Source: Paractinoplanes ferrugineus (GTDB taxonomy: Bacteria; Actinomycetota; Actinomycetes; Mycobacteriales; Micromonosporaceae). From it: DNA of 63,866 bases. Below, piece by piece: positions 8,542 through 17,017 of this stretch. The stretch spans positions 1-63,866 of the forward strand of contig NZ_BOMM01000076.1 of assembly GCF_016862195.1 (NCBI RefSeq), written 5' to 3'. The notes under the pieces were generated by a model, which was not told the DNA's origin, did not search any database, and saw only the letters and a list, made by a program, of their open reading frames with translations. Each line of letters starts with the position of its first letter. Positions within the stretch are counted from its first letter, which is position 1. The translations under genes and the position numbers were made by a program.

Positions 8542-9867
8542 GTGTTACGAGGTAAACCACTTCTGCGGCGGACCGGGCTGATCGCCGCGGCGCTCCTGCT
8601 CACCGGCCTCGGCGTGGCCGGCACCCAGCTGGCCTCCGCCGGGCCCGCGCCGGCGGCGACCGCGGGCTGCGGCAAGGAACCGACGCTCACCAGCGGCACC
8701 CGGTCGATCCAGAGCGGCGGCAAGAACCGTACGTTCATCCTGCGAATTCCCGACGGTTACGACAAGAACCGTCAGTACCGGTTGTTCTTCGGCTTCCACT
8801 GGAACGGTGGCACCGCGAACGATGTCGACTCCGGCGGGACCAGTGGCTACCCGTGGTCCTACTACGGACAGCGGTCGCTGGCCAACAACAGTGCGATCTT
8901 CGTCGCGCCGCAGGGTCTCAACAACGGGTGGGCCAACTCGGGCGGCGAGGACCTGACATTCGTCGACAACATGGTGAGCCTGATCGAGGGCGCCCTGTGC
9001 GTCGACACCTCGCAGCTGTTCTCGCTCGGATTCAGCTACGGCGGTGGCATGAGCTACGCCATCGCCTGCGCCCGGGCGACCGTGTTCCGGGCGGTCGCGG
9101 TCTACTCCGGCGGACAGCTCAGCGGCTGCAGCGGCGGCACCCAGCCGATCGCCTACATGGGGCTGCACGGCCTGCGGGACCCGGTTCTGAACATCTCCAC
9201 CGGGCGGTCCCTGCGCGACCGGTTCGTGCGCAACAACGGTTGCACAGCGCAGAATCCGCCGGAACCCGCGCAGGGCAGCCTCACCCACGTCGTGACGACC
9301 TACTCGGGATGCCGGGCCGGCTATCCGGTGGTGTGGGCGGCGTTCGACGCCGGTCACACCCCCAACCCGTGGGACGGATCGGCCGGTGACTACAACCCGG
9401 GCGAAAAATCGTGGACCAAACCCCTGGTCTGGAGCTTCTTCTCGCAGTTCGGCTCGGCCTCGCCCGGACCGTCGAACTCGCCCGGACCGTCGAACTCGCC
9501 CGGCCCCTCGAGCCCGACACCCGGCCCGACCACCCCGCCGCCGGCCACCGGTGCCTGCCGGGTCGCCACCACCGTCAGCGCCTGGAACACCGGCCTGACC
9601 GAGAACATCACGGTCACCAACACCGGCACCGCCGCGATCGACGGCTGGGCGCTGGCCTTCACCCTGCCCGGCGGACAGCGGATCACCTCCGGCTGGAACG
9701 CCACCTACTCGCCGTCGTCCGGCTCGGTGACGGCCCGCAACGTCGCCTACAACGCCGCCCTCGGCCCGAACGCGTCGGTGACCTTCGGGTTCCAGGCCGA
9801 GCACACCGGCAACAGCGCCGCCCCCACCGCGTTCACGCTCAACGGCGCCACCTGCACCATCACGTGA
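8542..9867 (+). CDS. secreted CE1-like esterase (feruloyl/acetylxylan or PHB-depolymerase type) with CBM2
   Basis: A 441-residue secreted protein starting at a GTG preceded by GGAG (8532-8535). A signal peptide (hydrophobic run near residues 12-33) is followed by an alpha/beta hydrolase domain (about 43-305). The nucleophile elbow GFSYGGG gives Ser165, and a late AGHTPNPW supplies the likely His. This is the layout of family CE1 feruloyl and acetylxylan esterases and the related PHB-depolymerase-like esterases, which cannot be separated by eye. A Ser/Pro/Gly linker with repeated SPGPSN units (about 312-340) joins a CBM2 (about 343-441). It sits directly behind the GH95 gene, so deacylation of the same polysaccharide is likely. 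Its stop overlaps the stop of the convergent YihY gene within the palindrome tcacgtga. Confidence 0.85.
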   Translation: MLRGKPLLRRTGLIAAALLLTGLGVAGTQLASAGPAPAATAGCGKEPTLTSGTRSIQSGGKNRTFILRIPDGYDKNRQYRLFFGFHWNGGTANDVDSGGTSGYPWSYYGQRSLANNSAIFVAPQGLNNGWANSGGEDLTFVDNMVSLIEGALCVDTSQLFSLGFSYGGGMSYAIACARATVFRAVAVYSGGQLSGCSGGTQPIAYMGLHGLRDPVLNISTGRSLRDRFVRNNGCTAQNPPEPAQGSLTHVVTTYSGCRAGYPVVWAAFDAGHTPNPWDGSAGDYNPGEKSWTKPLVWSFFSQFGSASPGPSNSPGPSNSPGPSSPTPGPTTPPPATGACRVATTVSAWNTGLTENITVTNTGTAAIDGWALAFTLPGGQRITSGWNATYSPSSGSVTARNVAYNAALGPNASVTFGFQAEHTGNSAAPTAFTLNGATCTIT

Positions 9868-10885
9868 CCGGGCGTTGTTCCTGCTGGTGTCGGCTTGTGG
9901 ACTGAGCCTCGGCCGGGGTAGCCCTCTCGGCCGGGGCTTCGCCGGCCGGGGCCGCCTCGACCGGGGCCGCCTCGGCCGGGGCCGGATCGACCGGGGCTAC
10001 CTCGGCCGGGGCGGCCCGGTCGTCGGGGGACATATCGGCCGGCTTGCCGATGGTGCTCGTCGCGGTCAGGGCCGCGGCGAACAGCACGAGCTGGTTGATC
10101 GCGTTGAGGAAGACCAGCAGCCCGACCGAACCGGCGACGAGATGGTAGGTGGGGTTGGACTCGGTGCGCTGCACATAGATCCGGCCCACGGTCTTGAGCA
10201 GTTCGAGGCCGACCGCCACCAGCAGGGCCGGCCCCAGGACGCGGCGCAACGGCATCCGCACCCGGGGCAGCATGGTGAGCATCCCGCCGGCCAGCACCGT
10301 GTTCACCGTGAGACCCACCACCAGCCCCACCCCGGCGAGCAGCCAGCGCGACGGGGTGGTGGCCGCGTCCGCCGCGTCGACCAGCCGGTTGGCGATCTGG
10401 GTCGTCACCACGGCGGTGGCCAGCGAGACGGCGAGCAGCAGGCCCAGGCCGACGAGCACGAGCAGGTCGAGCAGGATCCGCAGGACGAACCGGCCCGGAT
10501 ACTCGGGCAGGTCCCAGATCTTGCGGATGGACGAACGCAGCACGTCGACCCAGAACCATCCCGAGACGGGCAGGCCGACGAACGCGATGAGGCCGACGGT
10601 GTTCCGGGCGTCGAGCAACGTCTGCACGTCGAAGTGGGGCAGGTTCTCCGCGGCGTACCGCTGGACCGATCGCAGGACCGCCGGGTCGTCCAGGACGAAC
10701 CCGAAGGCGGTGAAGGCCAGCAGCCCGAGCGAGAACGTGGCGAAGAACGAGTAGTAGGTCACCGCCGCGGCGAGCCGGCCCCCGTCGGCCTCGTCGTACC
10801 GCAGCCCGGCCCGCACGAGGTGGTCGAACCAACCGACCCGCGCGCGGAGCCTGGCCACGGAACCCGAGAAGCGCCCACCCGTCAT
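9860..10885 (-). CDS. YihY/BrkB family inner-membrane protein with Ala/Pro/Glu tail
   Basis: A 341-residue membrane protein. The AAAVTYYSFFATFSLGLLAF opening is typical of the YihY/virulence-factor BrkB family, which has six predicted helices; segments are visible near residues 40-60, 95-115, 140-165, 180-205, 215-235 and 245-275. The biochemical role of the family is not settled, and early claims that it is RNase BN were withdrawn. After the last helix comes a roughly 65-residue low-complexity tail built on APAE/APVE units and ending in a charged stretch, coded by 12-15 bp DNA repeats. Its 3' end overlaps the convergent esterase gene by 8 bp. Confidence 0.88.
   Translation of the reverse strand: MTGGRFSGSVARLRARVGWFDHLVRAGLRYDEADGGRLAAAVTYYSFFATFSLGLLAFTAFGFVLDDPAVLRSVQRYAAENLPHFDVQTLLDARNTVGLIAFVGLPVSGWFWVDVLRSSIRKIWDLPEYPGRFVLRILLDLLVLVGLGLLLAVSLATAVVTTQIANRLVDAADAATTPSRWLLAGVGLVVGLTVNTVLAGGMLTMLPRVRMPLRRVLGPALLVAVGLELLKTVGRIYVQRTESNPTYHLVAGSVGLLVFLNAINQLVLFAAALTATSTIGKPADMSPDDRAAPAEVAPVDPAPAEAAPVEAAPAGEAPAERATPAEAQSTSRHQQEQRPVT
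9906..10020. repeat. GC-rich tandem repeat coding the YihY tail
   Basis: About eight degenerate copies of a 12-15 bp unit containing ggccggggc or gaccggggc code for the Pro/Ala/Glu tail of the YihY-family protein on the minus strand. Tracts of this kind can change length by slippage. Confidence 0.6.
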
Positions 10886-10949
10886 GACCCGGGCTGTACC
10901 CGGCGCGCGCCCGGCCTACGCCCGGTCCGCTCCGATCAGCGGCCGCACC

Positions 10950-12104
10950 TCACGAGGTGAACTGCGCGAACCGGGCCCGGTCGGAGCCGCCGAACGCGGT
11001 GAAGTCCCCGCCGACGGCGATGGCGCTGGTGGCCGGGTTGATGCTCAAGGTGAGCACACCCCACCGGCCGTTGCTGTGCGGGTTCCAGTCGAGCAGCGCG
11101 CCGGTGGCCGGGTTCCACGCCGCCAGCTTCGGCTGACTGCGCAGCCGGGCCGGGCACCACGCGGTCGCCGACCGGGACGGTCGTGGGCAGGCGACGTTGA
11201 AATGCCCGCCGGCGTAGACCGCACCGTTGAGGTACGTGATCGCCTGCACGTCACCGTCCGTGACACTGCTCCAGGCGAGCGACCCGTCCGGCCGGTAGGC
11301 GGCTACCCGTCCACCGGGGCCGGCCAAGGCCGCGTACACCCGCCCGGTGTTGACCGTGAGGGCCATGACCGGATAGGGCGTCGCCGGCCGGAAGCTCGCG
11401 TCCGGCCGTCCGTCGCCGAGCCGCAGCGCGGCGAGGCGGCCACGGAAGTCGCCGCCGGCGTAAAGCCGGTCCCCCGCCGTCGCCAGCACCCGCACCTTGC
11501 CGTCGGCGCCGCCGCGGAAACCACCGTCGAGCGCGCCGTCGGACAGCCGGAACGCGGCCAGGTTGCGCACCGCCCGCCCGTCCACCCCCCGGAAGCTGCC
11601 GCCCAGGTAGAGCCGCCCGTCCCCGACGGCCAGCGCCTGCCCGGTCCCGCGGACGGTGTGCCGCAGCGGCCCCACGGCGCCGCTGCGGAGATCGATGGCG
11701 GCCAGCCCCGCGCGCGGCTGACCGCTCACGGTGCCGAACTCGCCGGTGGCGAAGAGCGAAGACCCGGCAGCGGTCACGGCCATCACGGTGTCGTCGGCCA
11801 GCGGGGCCCAGGGCAGCAGTTTTCCGGTACGGGCATCGACCGCGGCGAGCCGTTTGCGGGCCACCGGCTTCCCGCCGACGATCGCATGCGTGAAGTTGCC
11901 GCCCAGGTAGACCGTGCCGCCGACGTGCGTGCTGGCGTACACGACCCCGTCGAACCCCACCGTCGGGGCCGGCTTGGGCGACACCAGCGGCACACTTCCC
12001 GCCATGGCGACCGGCGCCACCCCCAGAGTGAGTGCACCGGTGAGCAGCGTTCCCAGGCCCAGCCACCGCGCGGCCGGACCCCACGAATTACCAGCAAGAG
12101 GCAT
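10950..12104 (-). CDS. secreted delta-60-type beta-propeller protein, function unknown
   Basis: A 384-residue protein with an export signal (LGTLLTGALTLGVAPVAMA, cut near residue 36). It is followed by roughly six repeats of a blade motif of the form LYLGGSF or VYLGGNF, then a GxxV/R element and LAAxDxxTG. This pattern is that of secreted bacterial propellers scored as delta-60 repeat or Kelch-like proteins; no catalytic residues are evident. An in-frame TTG lies 17 codons upstream, but the ATG at 12104 is preferred. The hexamer TAATAT ends 7 bases before it, a spacing expected for leaderless actinobacterial mRNAs, and the signal peptide is normal from there. Cell-surface or extracellular location is inferred. 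Confidence 0.75.
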   Translation of the reverse strand: MPLAGNSWGPAARWLGLGTLLTGALTLGVAPVAMAGSVPLVSPKPAPTVGFDGVVYASTHVGGTVYLGGNFTHAIVGGKPVARKRLAAVDARTGKLLPWAPLADDTVMAVTAAGSSLFATGEFGTVSGQPRAGLAAIDLRSGAVGPLRHTVRGTGQALAVGDGRLYLGGSFRGVDGRAVRNLAAFRLSDGALDGGFRGGADGKVRVLATAGDRLYAGGDFRGRLAALRLGDGRPDASFRPATPYPVMALTVNTGRVYAALAGPGGRVAAYRPDGSLAWSSVTDGDVQAITYLNGAVYAGGHFNVACPRPSRSATAWCPARLRSQPKLAAWNPATGALLDWNPHSNGRWGVLTLSINPATSAIAVGGDFTAFGGSDRARFAQFTS

Positions 12105-12111
12105 GAAACCG

Positions 12112-12117
12112 ATATTA
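12112..12117 (-). promoter_or_regulatory. -10 element of a probable leaderless promoter
   Basis: On the minus strand TAATAT is followed by 7 bases and then the ATG of the propeller gene, with no ribosome site between. This matches the TANNNT-7-ATG arrangement of leaderless genes. No clear -35 was seen. Confidence 0.5.
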
Positions 12118-12120
12118 GGT

Positions 12121-12502
12121 CGATAACGCGCTTTCCGGGCGCTGTCGACGGACAAGTTCGTGACACCGGCAAACGCGCCCTGCCCGGCGCCCGCCGCGAC
12201 CCCCGCGCCGCCCGCAGCGAGCCCCGCCGCCAGCGCACTTCGCGGCCGGCGCTCGCAGCCGGCGCATCCTCCTTGAAGAAGGGGTCTCGGAGGGACTTGG
12301 AAGGCCCTTCCTCAGGGAAAAGAGGCCTCCTCAGTGATCAAGTCCACTGGGTGGAAGGCGGGCGGGTCGGTCCGGAACTTCGGGCGCGTCGGGGTGAATG
12401 AACTGGAGAAACGGTTAATGGATCGCCGGGGTGGGGCATGTGCCGCCGGGACAGCCGCGGCTCCCTCCCCGGGTCGCGGCCGGCTCGAGAGCGAGGAGCG
12501 CC
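12121..12502. other. gene-free region with nested inverted repeats
   Basis: I see no convincing gene here. Between 12293 and 12345 there is a nested structure. An outer pair GGACTTG (12293-12299) and CAAGTCC (12339-12345) encloses a GGAAGG/CCTTCC palindrome (12299-12311), a gaggcctc palindrome and two cctcag repeats. This could be a structured 5' leader of the small downstream gene, a terminator, or a copy of an interspersed palindromic repeat. A GAGGAG ribosome site for the downstream gene lies near 12492. Confidence 0.4.
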
Positions 12503-12808
12503 ATGAGCATCGAGAACACCACCGACCCGATGGAGCAGTTGCTTTCCGACGAGATCGGCACCCCGGAGACGAAACGGCCCCGGTTCCGGCACGCGATCAC
12601 CACGGGTGCCTCGCGGGTGCGTGCGGCGGCACCGCCCCGGGTGCGGCAGGCGAGCGGCGCGGTACGGCGTAACCCGGCGCCGGCAGCCGGGGTGCTCGCG
12701 CTGGTGGGTGGGACCATCGCGGCGCTGATCGTGGGCCGGCGGATGGCCCGGGCGCGCGCGGCGGCCCGCGCCCGCGGGCGGTGGGTGCCGGCCCGTTTCC
12801 GGCGCTGA
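12503..12808 (+). CDS. small single-pass membrane protein, unknown function
   Basis: A 101-residue protein starting MSIENTTDPMEQLL. The start is fixed by a GAGGAG ribosome site 6 bases upstream. The N-terminal half is hydrophilic. A single hydrophobic segment (about residues 69-84) is followed by a very Arg/Ala-rich C-terminus ending in PARFRR, which by the positive-inside rule should face the cytoplasm. No family was recognised. Its stop codon lies inside the first copy of a 31-bp direct repeat. Confidence 0.6.
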   Translation: MSIENTTDPMEQLLSDEIGTPETKRPRFRHAITTGASRVRAAAPPRVRQASGAVRRNPAPAAGVLALVGGTIAALIVGRRMARARAAARARGRWVPARFRR

Positions 12809-12864
12809 AGCACGCTGAGTGAGATGGAAGAGCGGCGCTGACGCACGCTGAGTGAGGTTGGAAG
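12801..12864. repeat. two tandem copies of a 31-bp direct repeat
   Basis: ggcgctgaagcacgctgagt and following bases (12801-12830) recur as ggcgctgacgcacgctgagt (12834-12864) with only a few changes. The first copy includes the stop codon of the small membrane protein. The function is unknown. Confidence 0.6.
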
Positions 12865-12930
12865 GGGCGACGGTCTCCCCCGTGGGTGTTGCCGCATCCA
12901 CGGGGGCGGGGCGGGGGCGGGTCGGGGCGG

Positions 12931-13596
12931 CTATCGGGCGCCGGCGCGCACCAGGCCGCACTCGTAGGCGAAGACCACGGCCTGCACCCGGTCGCGCAGG
13001 CCCAGTTTGGTGAGGACCCGGCTGACGTGGGTCTTGACCGTGCCTTCGGAGAGGTAGAGGCGGCCGGCGATCTCGAGGTTGGACAGACCGCGGGCGATCA
13101 GGCCGAGCACTTCGCGTTCGCGGTCGGTCAGGGCGTCCAGGGTCGTCGACGAGACGGTCGGGCCGGTGCCGGCGGAGACGTAGCGGTCGAGCAGCCGACG
13201 GGTCACGCTCGGCGCCACCACCGCCTCGCCGCGTGCCACCACCCGGATGGCGGAGAGCAGGTCCGGGGCGAGCGTGTCCTTGAGCAGGAATCCGCTGGCG
13301 CCGGCCTGGAGTGCGGCGTACACGTATTCGTCGAGGTCGAAAGTGGTCAGGATGAGCACCCGGAGGTGGCCGGTGTCGTCGGCGGCGCAGATGCGGCGGG
13401 TCGCGTCGACGCCGTCGACCTCGGGCATCCGGACGTCCATCAGTACGACGTCGGGAGCGGTCTCGAGGGTGATCCGCGCGGCCTGGGCGCCGTCGCCGGC
13501 CTCGCCGACCACCTGCATGTCGGCCGCGTTGTCGAGGATCATCCGGAATCCGGTGCGGACCAGGGCCTGATCGTCGGCCAGCACGATCCTGATCAT
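12931..13596 (-). CDS. NarL/FixJ-type response regulator
   Basis: A 221-residue DNA-binding response regulator. The N-terminal receiver domain (1-120) has the acidic pair DD at residues 8-9, the phospho-acceptor Asp54 in VLMDVRMPE, and the conserved Lys in FLLKD. A LuxR-type HTH (about 150-212) follows, with LTDREREVLGLIARGLSN and LYLSEGTVKTHVSRVLTKL. Its ATG overlaps the stop of the histidine kinase gene by 4 bases, so translation is coupled and the kinase is almost certainly its partner. Confidence 0.95.
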   Translation of the reverse strand: MIRIVLADDQALVRTGFRMILDNAADMQVVGEAGDGAQAARITLETAPDVVLMDVRMPEVDGVDATRRICAADDTGHLRVLILTTFDLDEYVYAALQAGASGFLLKDTLAPDLLSAIRVVARGEAVVAPSVTRRLLDRYVSAGTGPTVSSTTLDALTDREREVLGLIARGLSNLEIAGRLYLSEGTVKTHVSRVLTKLGLRDRVQAVVFAYECGLVRAGAR

Positions 13597-14879
13597 GAGT
13601 GGCGTTCCTGGATCGGCAGTGCCGCCCGGACGACGAAACCGCCCCGCGGGCCGGGCCCGGCGTCGAGTCGTCCACCGAGCAGCCTCGCGCGTTCGCGCAT
13701 CCCCCGGAGTCCGTTGCCGGCGCCGTCGTCGTTTCCGGGGTCGCGCCCGTCGTCGCTGACGACGAGGTGGACCGTCGTCGCCGCGTACGTGATGACGACC
13801 TCCGCGGCCGTACCGCCGCCGGCGTGGTTCATGGTGTTGGTCAACGCCTCCTGAACGATCCGGTAGGCCGACAGGTCGACGGCGGACGGCAGCGCGGCGG
13901 GCGCCCCCTCGATCCGCAGCCGCACCGGCGTGCCGGCCTCGCGCACCTGGTCGAGCAGCGCGGGCAGCCGGGCAAGCCCGGGTTGCGGATGCCAGGCGTC
14001 GTCGACCTCGCCGACGGCGCCGAGCACCCGGCGCATGTCGGCGAGGGAGTCGCGGCCGGTCTTGACGATGGCTTCCAGGGCGGCCCGGGTGTCGGCCGGG
14101 CGGTTCTCCAGCGCGGCCGACCCACCCTGCGCCTGGATCACCATGACGGACAATCCGTGGGCGACGACGTCGTGCAGTTCACGGCTGATCCGACCGCGTT
14201 CGGCGGCCACCGCCAGCACCGCTCGCCGGCCCTGTTCGCGTTCGCGATCGACCGCGCGGGCCCGCAGTTCGGCGAGGTGGGCGCGCCGGCTCCGGGTGCC
14301 GGAGCCGATCGCCCACGCGGCCACCAGCATCAAGGCGAGGCCGGGCAGATCGTTCCAGCTGATCGCCCAGGCCTGACCGGGGCCGGCGTCCTCGGGGAGC
14401 GGACCGGGACCGTCGCCGCGGATCGGCGGCGGCCGCATCGGGGCGGGTGCGCTCACCTCGGCCTTCCGGGCGGCGAACGAGCTGGATCCCACGGCCAGCA
14501 ACAGCATCACGGAAAGTACGACCAGGGAGGCGGCCCAGCCGTGCCGGACGGCCACCGTGTAGAGCAGGATCGCGACGCTCAGGTCGATGATCGTGAGCGG
14601 CATGGACGTCGCCAGGTGGATCACGGCGGCGACGCAGCACAGGACGAGCATCGGGAACGGCCATCGCCGGCGCAGCGCGACCCCGGCGGCGGCGAGCCCG
14701 GTCGCGGCCCACCACCATCCGCCGCGGTCCTGGTCGTCCACCAGCGAACCGAGCAGCAGCAGGACGGTCGCCAGGGCGGCGTCCTGCACGGCCGGCCGAC
14801 GGGCCCAGGTGCGCGCACTGTCCACCCGGTGAGCGTACGAGTCGCCGGACCGTGGTCGCATCCGTCGCAAGGCATACAT
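13593..14879 (-). CDS. membrane sensor histidine kinase, HisKA_3 type
   Basis: A kinase of about 428 residues. Five hydrophobic segments (near 34-47, 54-69, 75-90, 96-111, 116-131) are followed by a Pro-rich extracytoplasmic stretch (about 140-170) and a sixth segment (178-193). The dimerisation/phosphotransfer motif ERGRISRELHDVVAHGLS puts the phospho-His at 236. An HATPase_c domain follows, with an N-box in YRIVQEALTNTMNHAG and a glycine box GNGLRGMRERARLLGG. This is the kinase class that partners NarL-type regulators, and the regulator gene overlaps its end. The signal is unknown. The start is uncertain: no good ribosome site precedes 14879 and a GTG 18 codons later is possible. Confidence 0.92.
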   Translation of the reverse strand: MYALRRMRPRSGDSYAHRVDSARTWARRPAVQDAALATVLLLLGSLVDDQDRGGWWWAATGLAAAGVALRRRWPFPMLVLCCVAAVIHLATSMPLTIIDLSVAILLYTVAVRHGWAASLVVLSVMLLLAVGSSSFAARKAEVSAPAPMRPPPIRGDGPGPLPEDAGPGQAWAISWNDLPGLALMLVAAWAIGSGTRSRRAHLAELRARAVDREREQGRRAVLAVAAERGRISRELHDVVAHGLSVMVIQAQGGSAALENRPADTRAALEAIVKTGRDSLADMRRVLGAVGEVDDAWHPQPGLARLPALLDQVREAGTPVRLRIEGAPAALPSAVDLSAYRIVQEALTNTMNHAGGGTAAEVVITYAATTVHLVVSDDGRDPGNDDGAGNGLRGMRERARLLGGRLDAGPGPRGGFVVRAALPIQERHS

Positions 14880-14944
14880 CGCGGGTGGTGGATACCTCTC
14901 CGGACAGACGCGGGTATCGCGGCGTGGCCAACAGGATGACCGGC

Positions 14945-16537
14945 ATGACTGGATTCAGATCTGTCTCCGCGGGGGCCGCTCTCACCTTGACCGTCGGCCT
15001 GCTGGGACCGCCCGCGGCGGCCGCCGCCGCACCATCGGCCATCTCCTGGGCGCCCTGCCCGACCTATTCCGCCGAGGCCCTGCATGCGATGGTCCCGCCG
15101 GACAAGCTCACCCGGTTCGCGGAACTGCTGGCCCGGCTGGAATGCGGCACCGTCGCGGTCCCGCTGGACTACCGCGCCCCGCACGGCCGGCTGATCACCG
15201 TCGCACTCACCCGGCTCAAGGCCCAGGACCAGGCGCACCGGCTGGGCAGCCTGGCCCTGAACCCCGGCGGCCCGGGCGGCAGCGGCTACCTCATGCCGGT
15301 GCAACTGCTGACGATGGGCGAGGCCACCGGCATCGACAAGCGGTACGACCTGATCGGCTTCGATCCGCGCGGGGTCGGTTACAGCACCGCGGTGGACTGC
15401 CCGCCACCGGCCCGGGACCCGGGGCCGGAGCCGGCCGGCCCGCTGACCAAGGAGGCGGCCCGGCGGACGTACGACGCGCAGGTCCAGGACAACGCCGCCT
15501 GCGGCCGGTCCGACCCCGCCTTCCTGAGCCGGTTGACCACCGCCGACGTGGCTCGCGATCTCGACCGGATCCGGTCCGGGCTGCGGGAGCGGAAACTGAA
15601 CTTCCTCGGCATCTCGTGGGGCACCTGGCTCGGCGCGGTCTACCGCAGCGAGTTCCCGGACCGGGTCGGCCGGATGTTCCTGGACAGCGTCGCGATCCCC
15701 CGTTTCACCCTGCCGGCGTTCGAGAACGGCCGGGCCGCGGCGGCCGAGCGCAACGCGCTGCGGATGGCGGCGTGGATCGCCGAGCGCGACGACGTCTACG
15801 GCTTCGGCCGGACCGCCGGTCGGGTCCGCGCCGCGATCATCGCCCTGCGCACCGACTACGACGCGCACCCGCGCCGGTTCACCGACGTGCCCGAGCCCCT
15901 CGACGGGGACCTCGTCGCCGTGTCGGCAAGCCAGGACGCGCCCGTCTGGCCGCTGGCCGCCAAGGTCATGGCCGAGCTGCGCGACGCCACCGGCCCGGCC
16001 GCACCGCCCACGGTCAAGGAGGTCGTCGGCGACCCCGGGGCGCCGGCCGAGCCGCCGGCCGACCTGCCGGAGCAGAGCAACCGGACCATGAACCGGGCCG
16101 CCTTCTGCAACGAGGACCCGGCCCGGCTCGACTTCGAGGCCGACTGGGCCGGTTACCGGCAGCGCCTCGCGGACAACCCGATGACCGGCCTGAACCACAG
16201 CTTCTCGGCCGGCTGCGCGGGTTGGCCGCTGCCGGTGCAACCGGTGCGGTTGCGCCCCGGCACCAGCTCGCTGGTGCTCTCCGGACACAAGTTCGAGACC
16301 CCTTCACCGTACGAGTGGACGGGGCAGACGCAGGCGATCGTCGGCGGCCGGGTCTACACCGTGCGGGACGACGTGCACGGCTCGGTGCTTCAGGTGCCCG
16401 GCTGTGCCGCCGACCTGGTGACGTACTTCGACACCGGCCGGATCGACGGTGGTTGCGCCGGGGTTCCGGTGCCGACCGGCACGGACGAGCCGGCGGTCAG
16501 GTCGCTGAGCCGCACCGGCACCGGCTCCTGGAGCTGA
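14945..16537 (+). CDS. secreted alpha/beta hydrolase, S33-like tripeptidyl aminopeptidase family
   Basis: A 530-residue secreted protein. A signal peptide ends near AAAAAAP (about residue 27). The mature protein has the oxyanion region LNPGGPGGSG, YDLIGFDPRGVGYS and the nucleophile elbow GISWGTW. A long cap domain follows, and the C-terminal TAP-like region carries a late His in VHGSVL. This is the pattern of actinomycete secreted tripeptidyl aminopeptidases and related proteases or esterases, which release N-terminal peptides outside the cell; the exact substrate is not clear. An ATG three codons upstream (14936) is possible, but AGGA lies at a better distance from 14945. It is transcribed divergently from the kinase gene and ends at a strong hairpin. 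Confidence 0.85.
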   Translation: MTGFRSVSAGAALTLTVGLLGPPAAAAAAPSAISWAPCPTYSAEALHAMVPPDKLTRFAELLARLECGTVAVPLDYRAPHGRLITVALTRLKAQDQAHRLGSLALNPGGPGGSGYLMPVQLLTMGEATGIDKRYDLIGFDPRGVGYSTAVDCPPPARDPGPEPAGPLTKEAARRTYDAQVQDNAACGRSDPAFLSRLTTADVARDLDRIRSGLRERKLNFLGISWGTWLGAVYRSEFPDRVGRMFLDSVAIPRFTLPAFENGRAAAAERNALRMAAWIAERDDVYGFGRTAGRVRAAIIALRTDYDAHPRRFTDVPEPLDGDLVAVSASQDAPVWPLAAKVMAELRDATGPAAPPTVKEVVGDPGAPAEPPADLPEQSNRTMNRAAFCNEDPARLDFEADWAGYRQRLADNPMTGLNHSFSAGCAGWPLPVQPVRLRPGTSSLVLSGHKFETPSPYEWTGQTQAIVGGRVYTVRDDVHGSVLQVPGCAADLVTYFDTGRIDGGCAGVPVPTGTDEPAVRSLSRTGTGSWS

Positions 16538-16544
16538 CCCGGAG

Positions 16545-16570
16545 GTGGCGGGGCCGGCCGGCCCCGCCAC
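16545..16570. terminator. palindromic hairpin terminator
   Basis: A perfect 26-bp GC palindrome (gtggcggggccgg and its complement) lies 7 bases after the hydrolase stop. It would fold into a hairpin with an 11-bp stem and 4-base loop. There is no T-run, as usual in this group. Confidence 0.7.
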
Positions 16571-16619
16571 GCCCAGTACCATCGCCGCGGTACGCAGGAA
16601 CAGCGAAGTCGGAGGTCAA

Positions 16620-17015
16620 GTGGCACGGGACGACATCTCGCGCGGTGCGGCGGAGAGCCTCCGCCGGCTCACCGGGGCGGCCAGGGTGGCCAGGACGTTC
16701 GAGATCCTCGCCGACCAGGGCGCGCTGTGGGTGTGGGGCGACGAGGACGAGACCCTGTTCACCGAGGACGGCGACCGCCGTACCCTGCTGCCGGTCTGGC
16801 CGCACGCGACCCTGGCCCGGCTGGAGAGCGAGGGCGAGGTCACCGGGGAGTACGCGATCCGGGTCCCGGTCGACGAGTTCCTGAAGGAGTGGCTTCCGCA
16901 GCTGGCCGAGGACGACGCCGCCATCGCGATCTTCCCGGTCGAGGATCAGTACGCGGCCGTCCTCCCGCTCGCCGAGTTCCGGTCGCGGATGACGGCCGCG
17001 TTGCGGCTGAACTAG
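16620..17015 (+). CDS. DUF2750 family protein
   Basis: A 131-residue cytosolic protein. The GTG at 16620 is preferred because GGAGG (16611-16615) precedes it; the upstream in-frame extension runs through the terminator. The DUF2750 signature is clear: residues 35-75 hold ALWVWGDEDETLF and LLPVWPHATLARL, and later come VPVDEFLKEWLPQLAED and an FPVED segment. Members are small and widespread, sometimes linked to immunity-type or toxin-neighbour genes, but no function is established. It stands alone and ends 2 bases before the convergent GH43 gene. Confidence 0.85.
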   Translation: MARDDISRGAAESLRRLTGAARVARTFEILADQGALWVWGDEDETLFTEDGDRRTLLPVWPHATLARLESEGEVTGEYAIRVPVDEFLKEWLPQLAEDDAAIAIFPVEDQYAAVLPLAEFRSRMTAALRLN

Positions 17016-17017
17016 CC

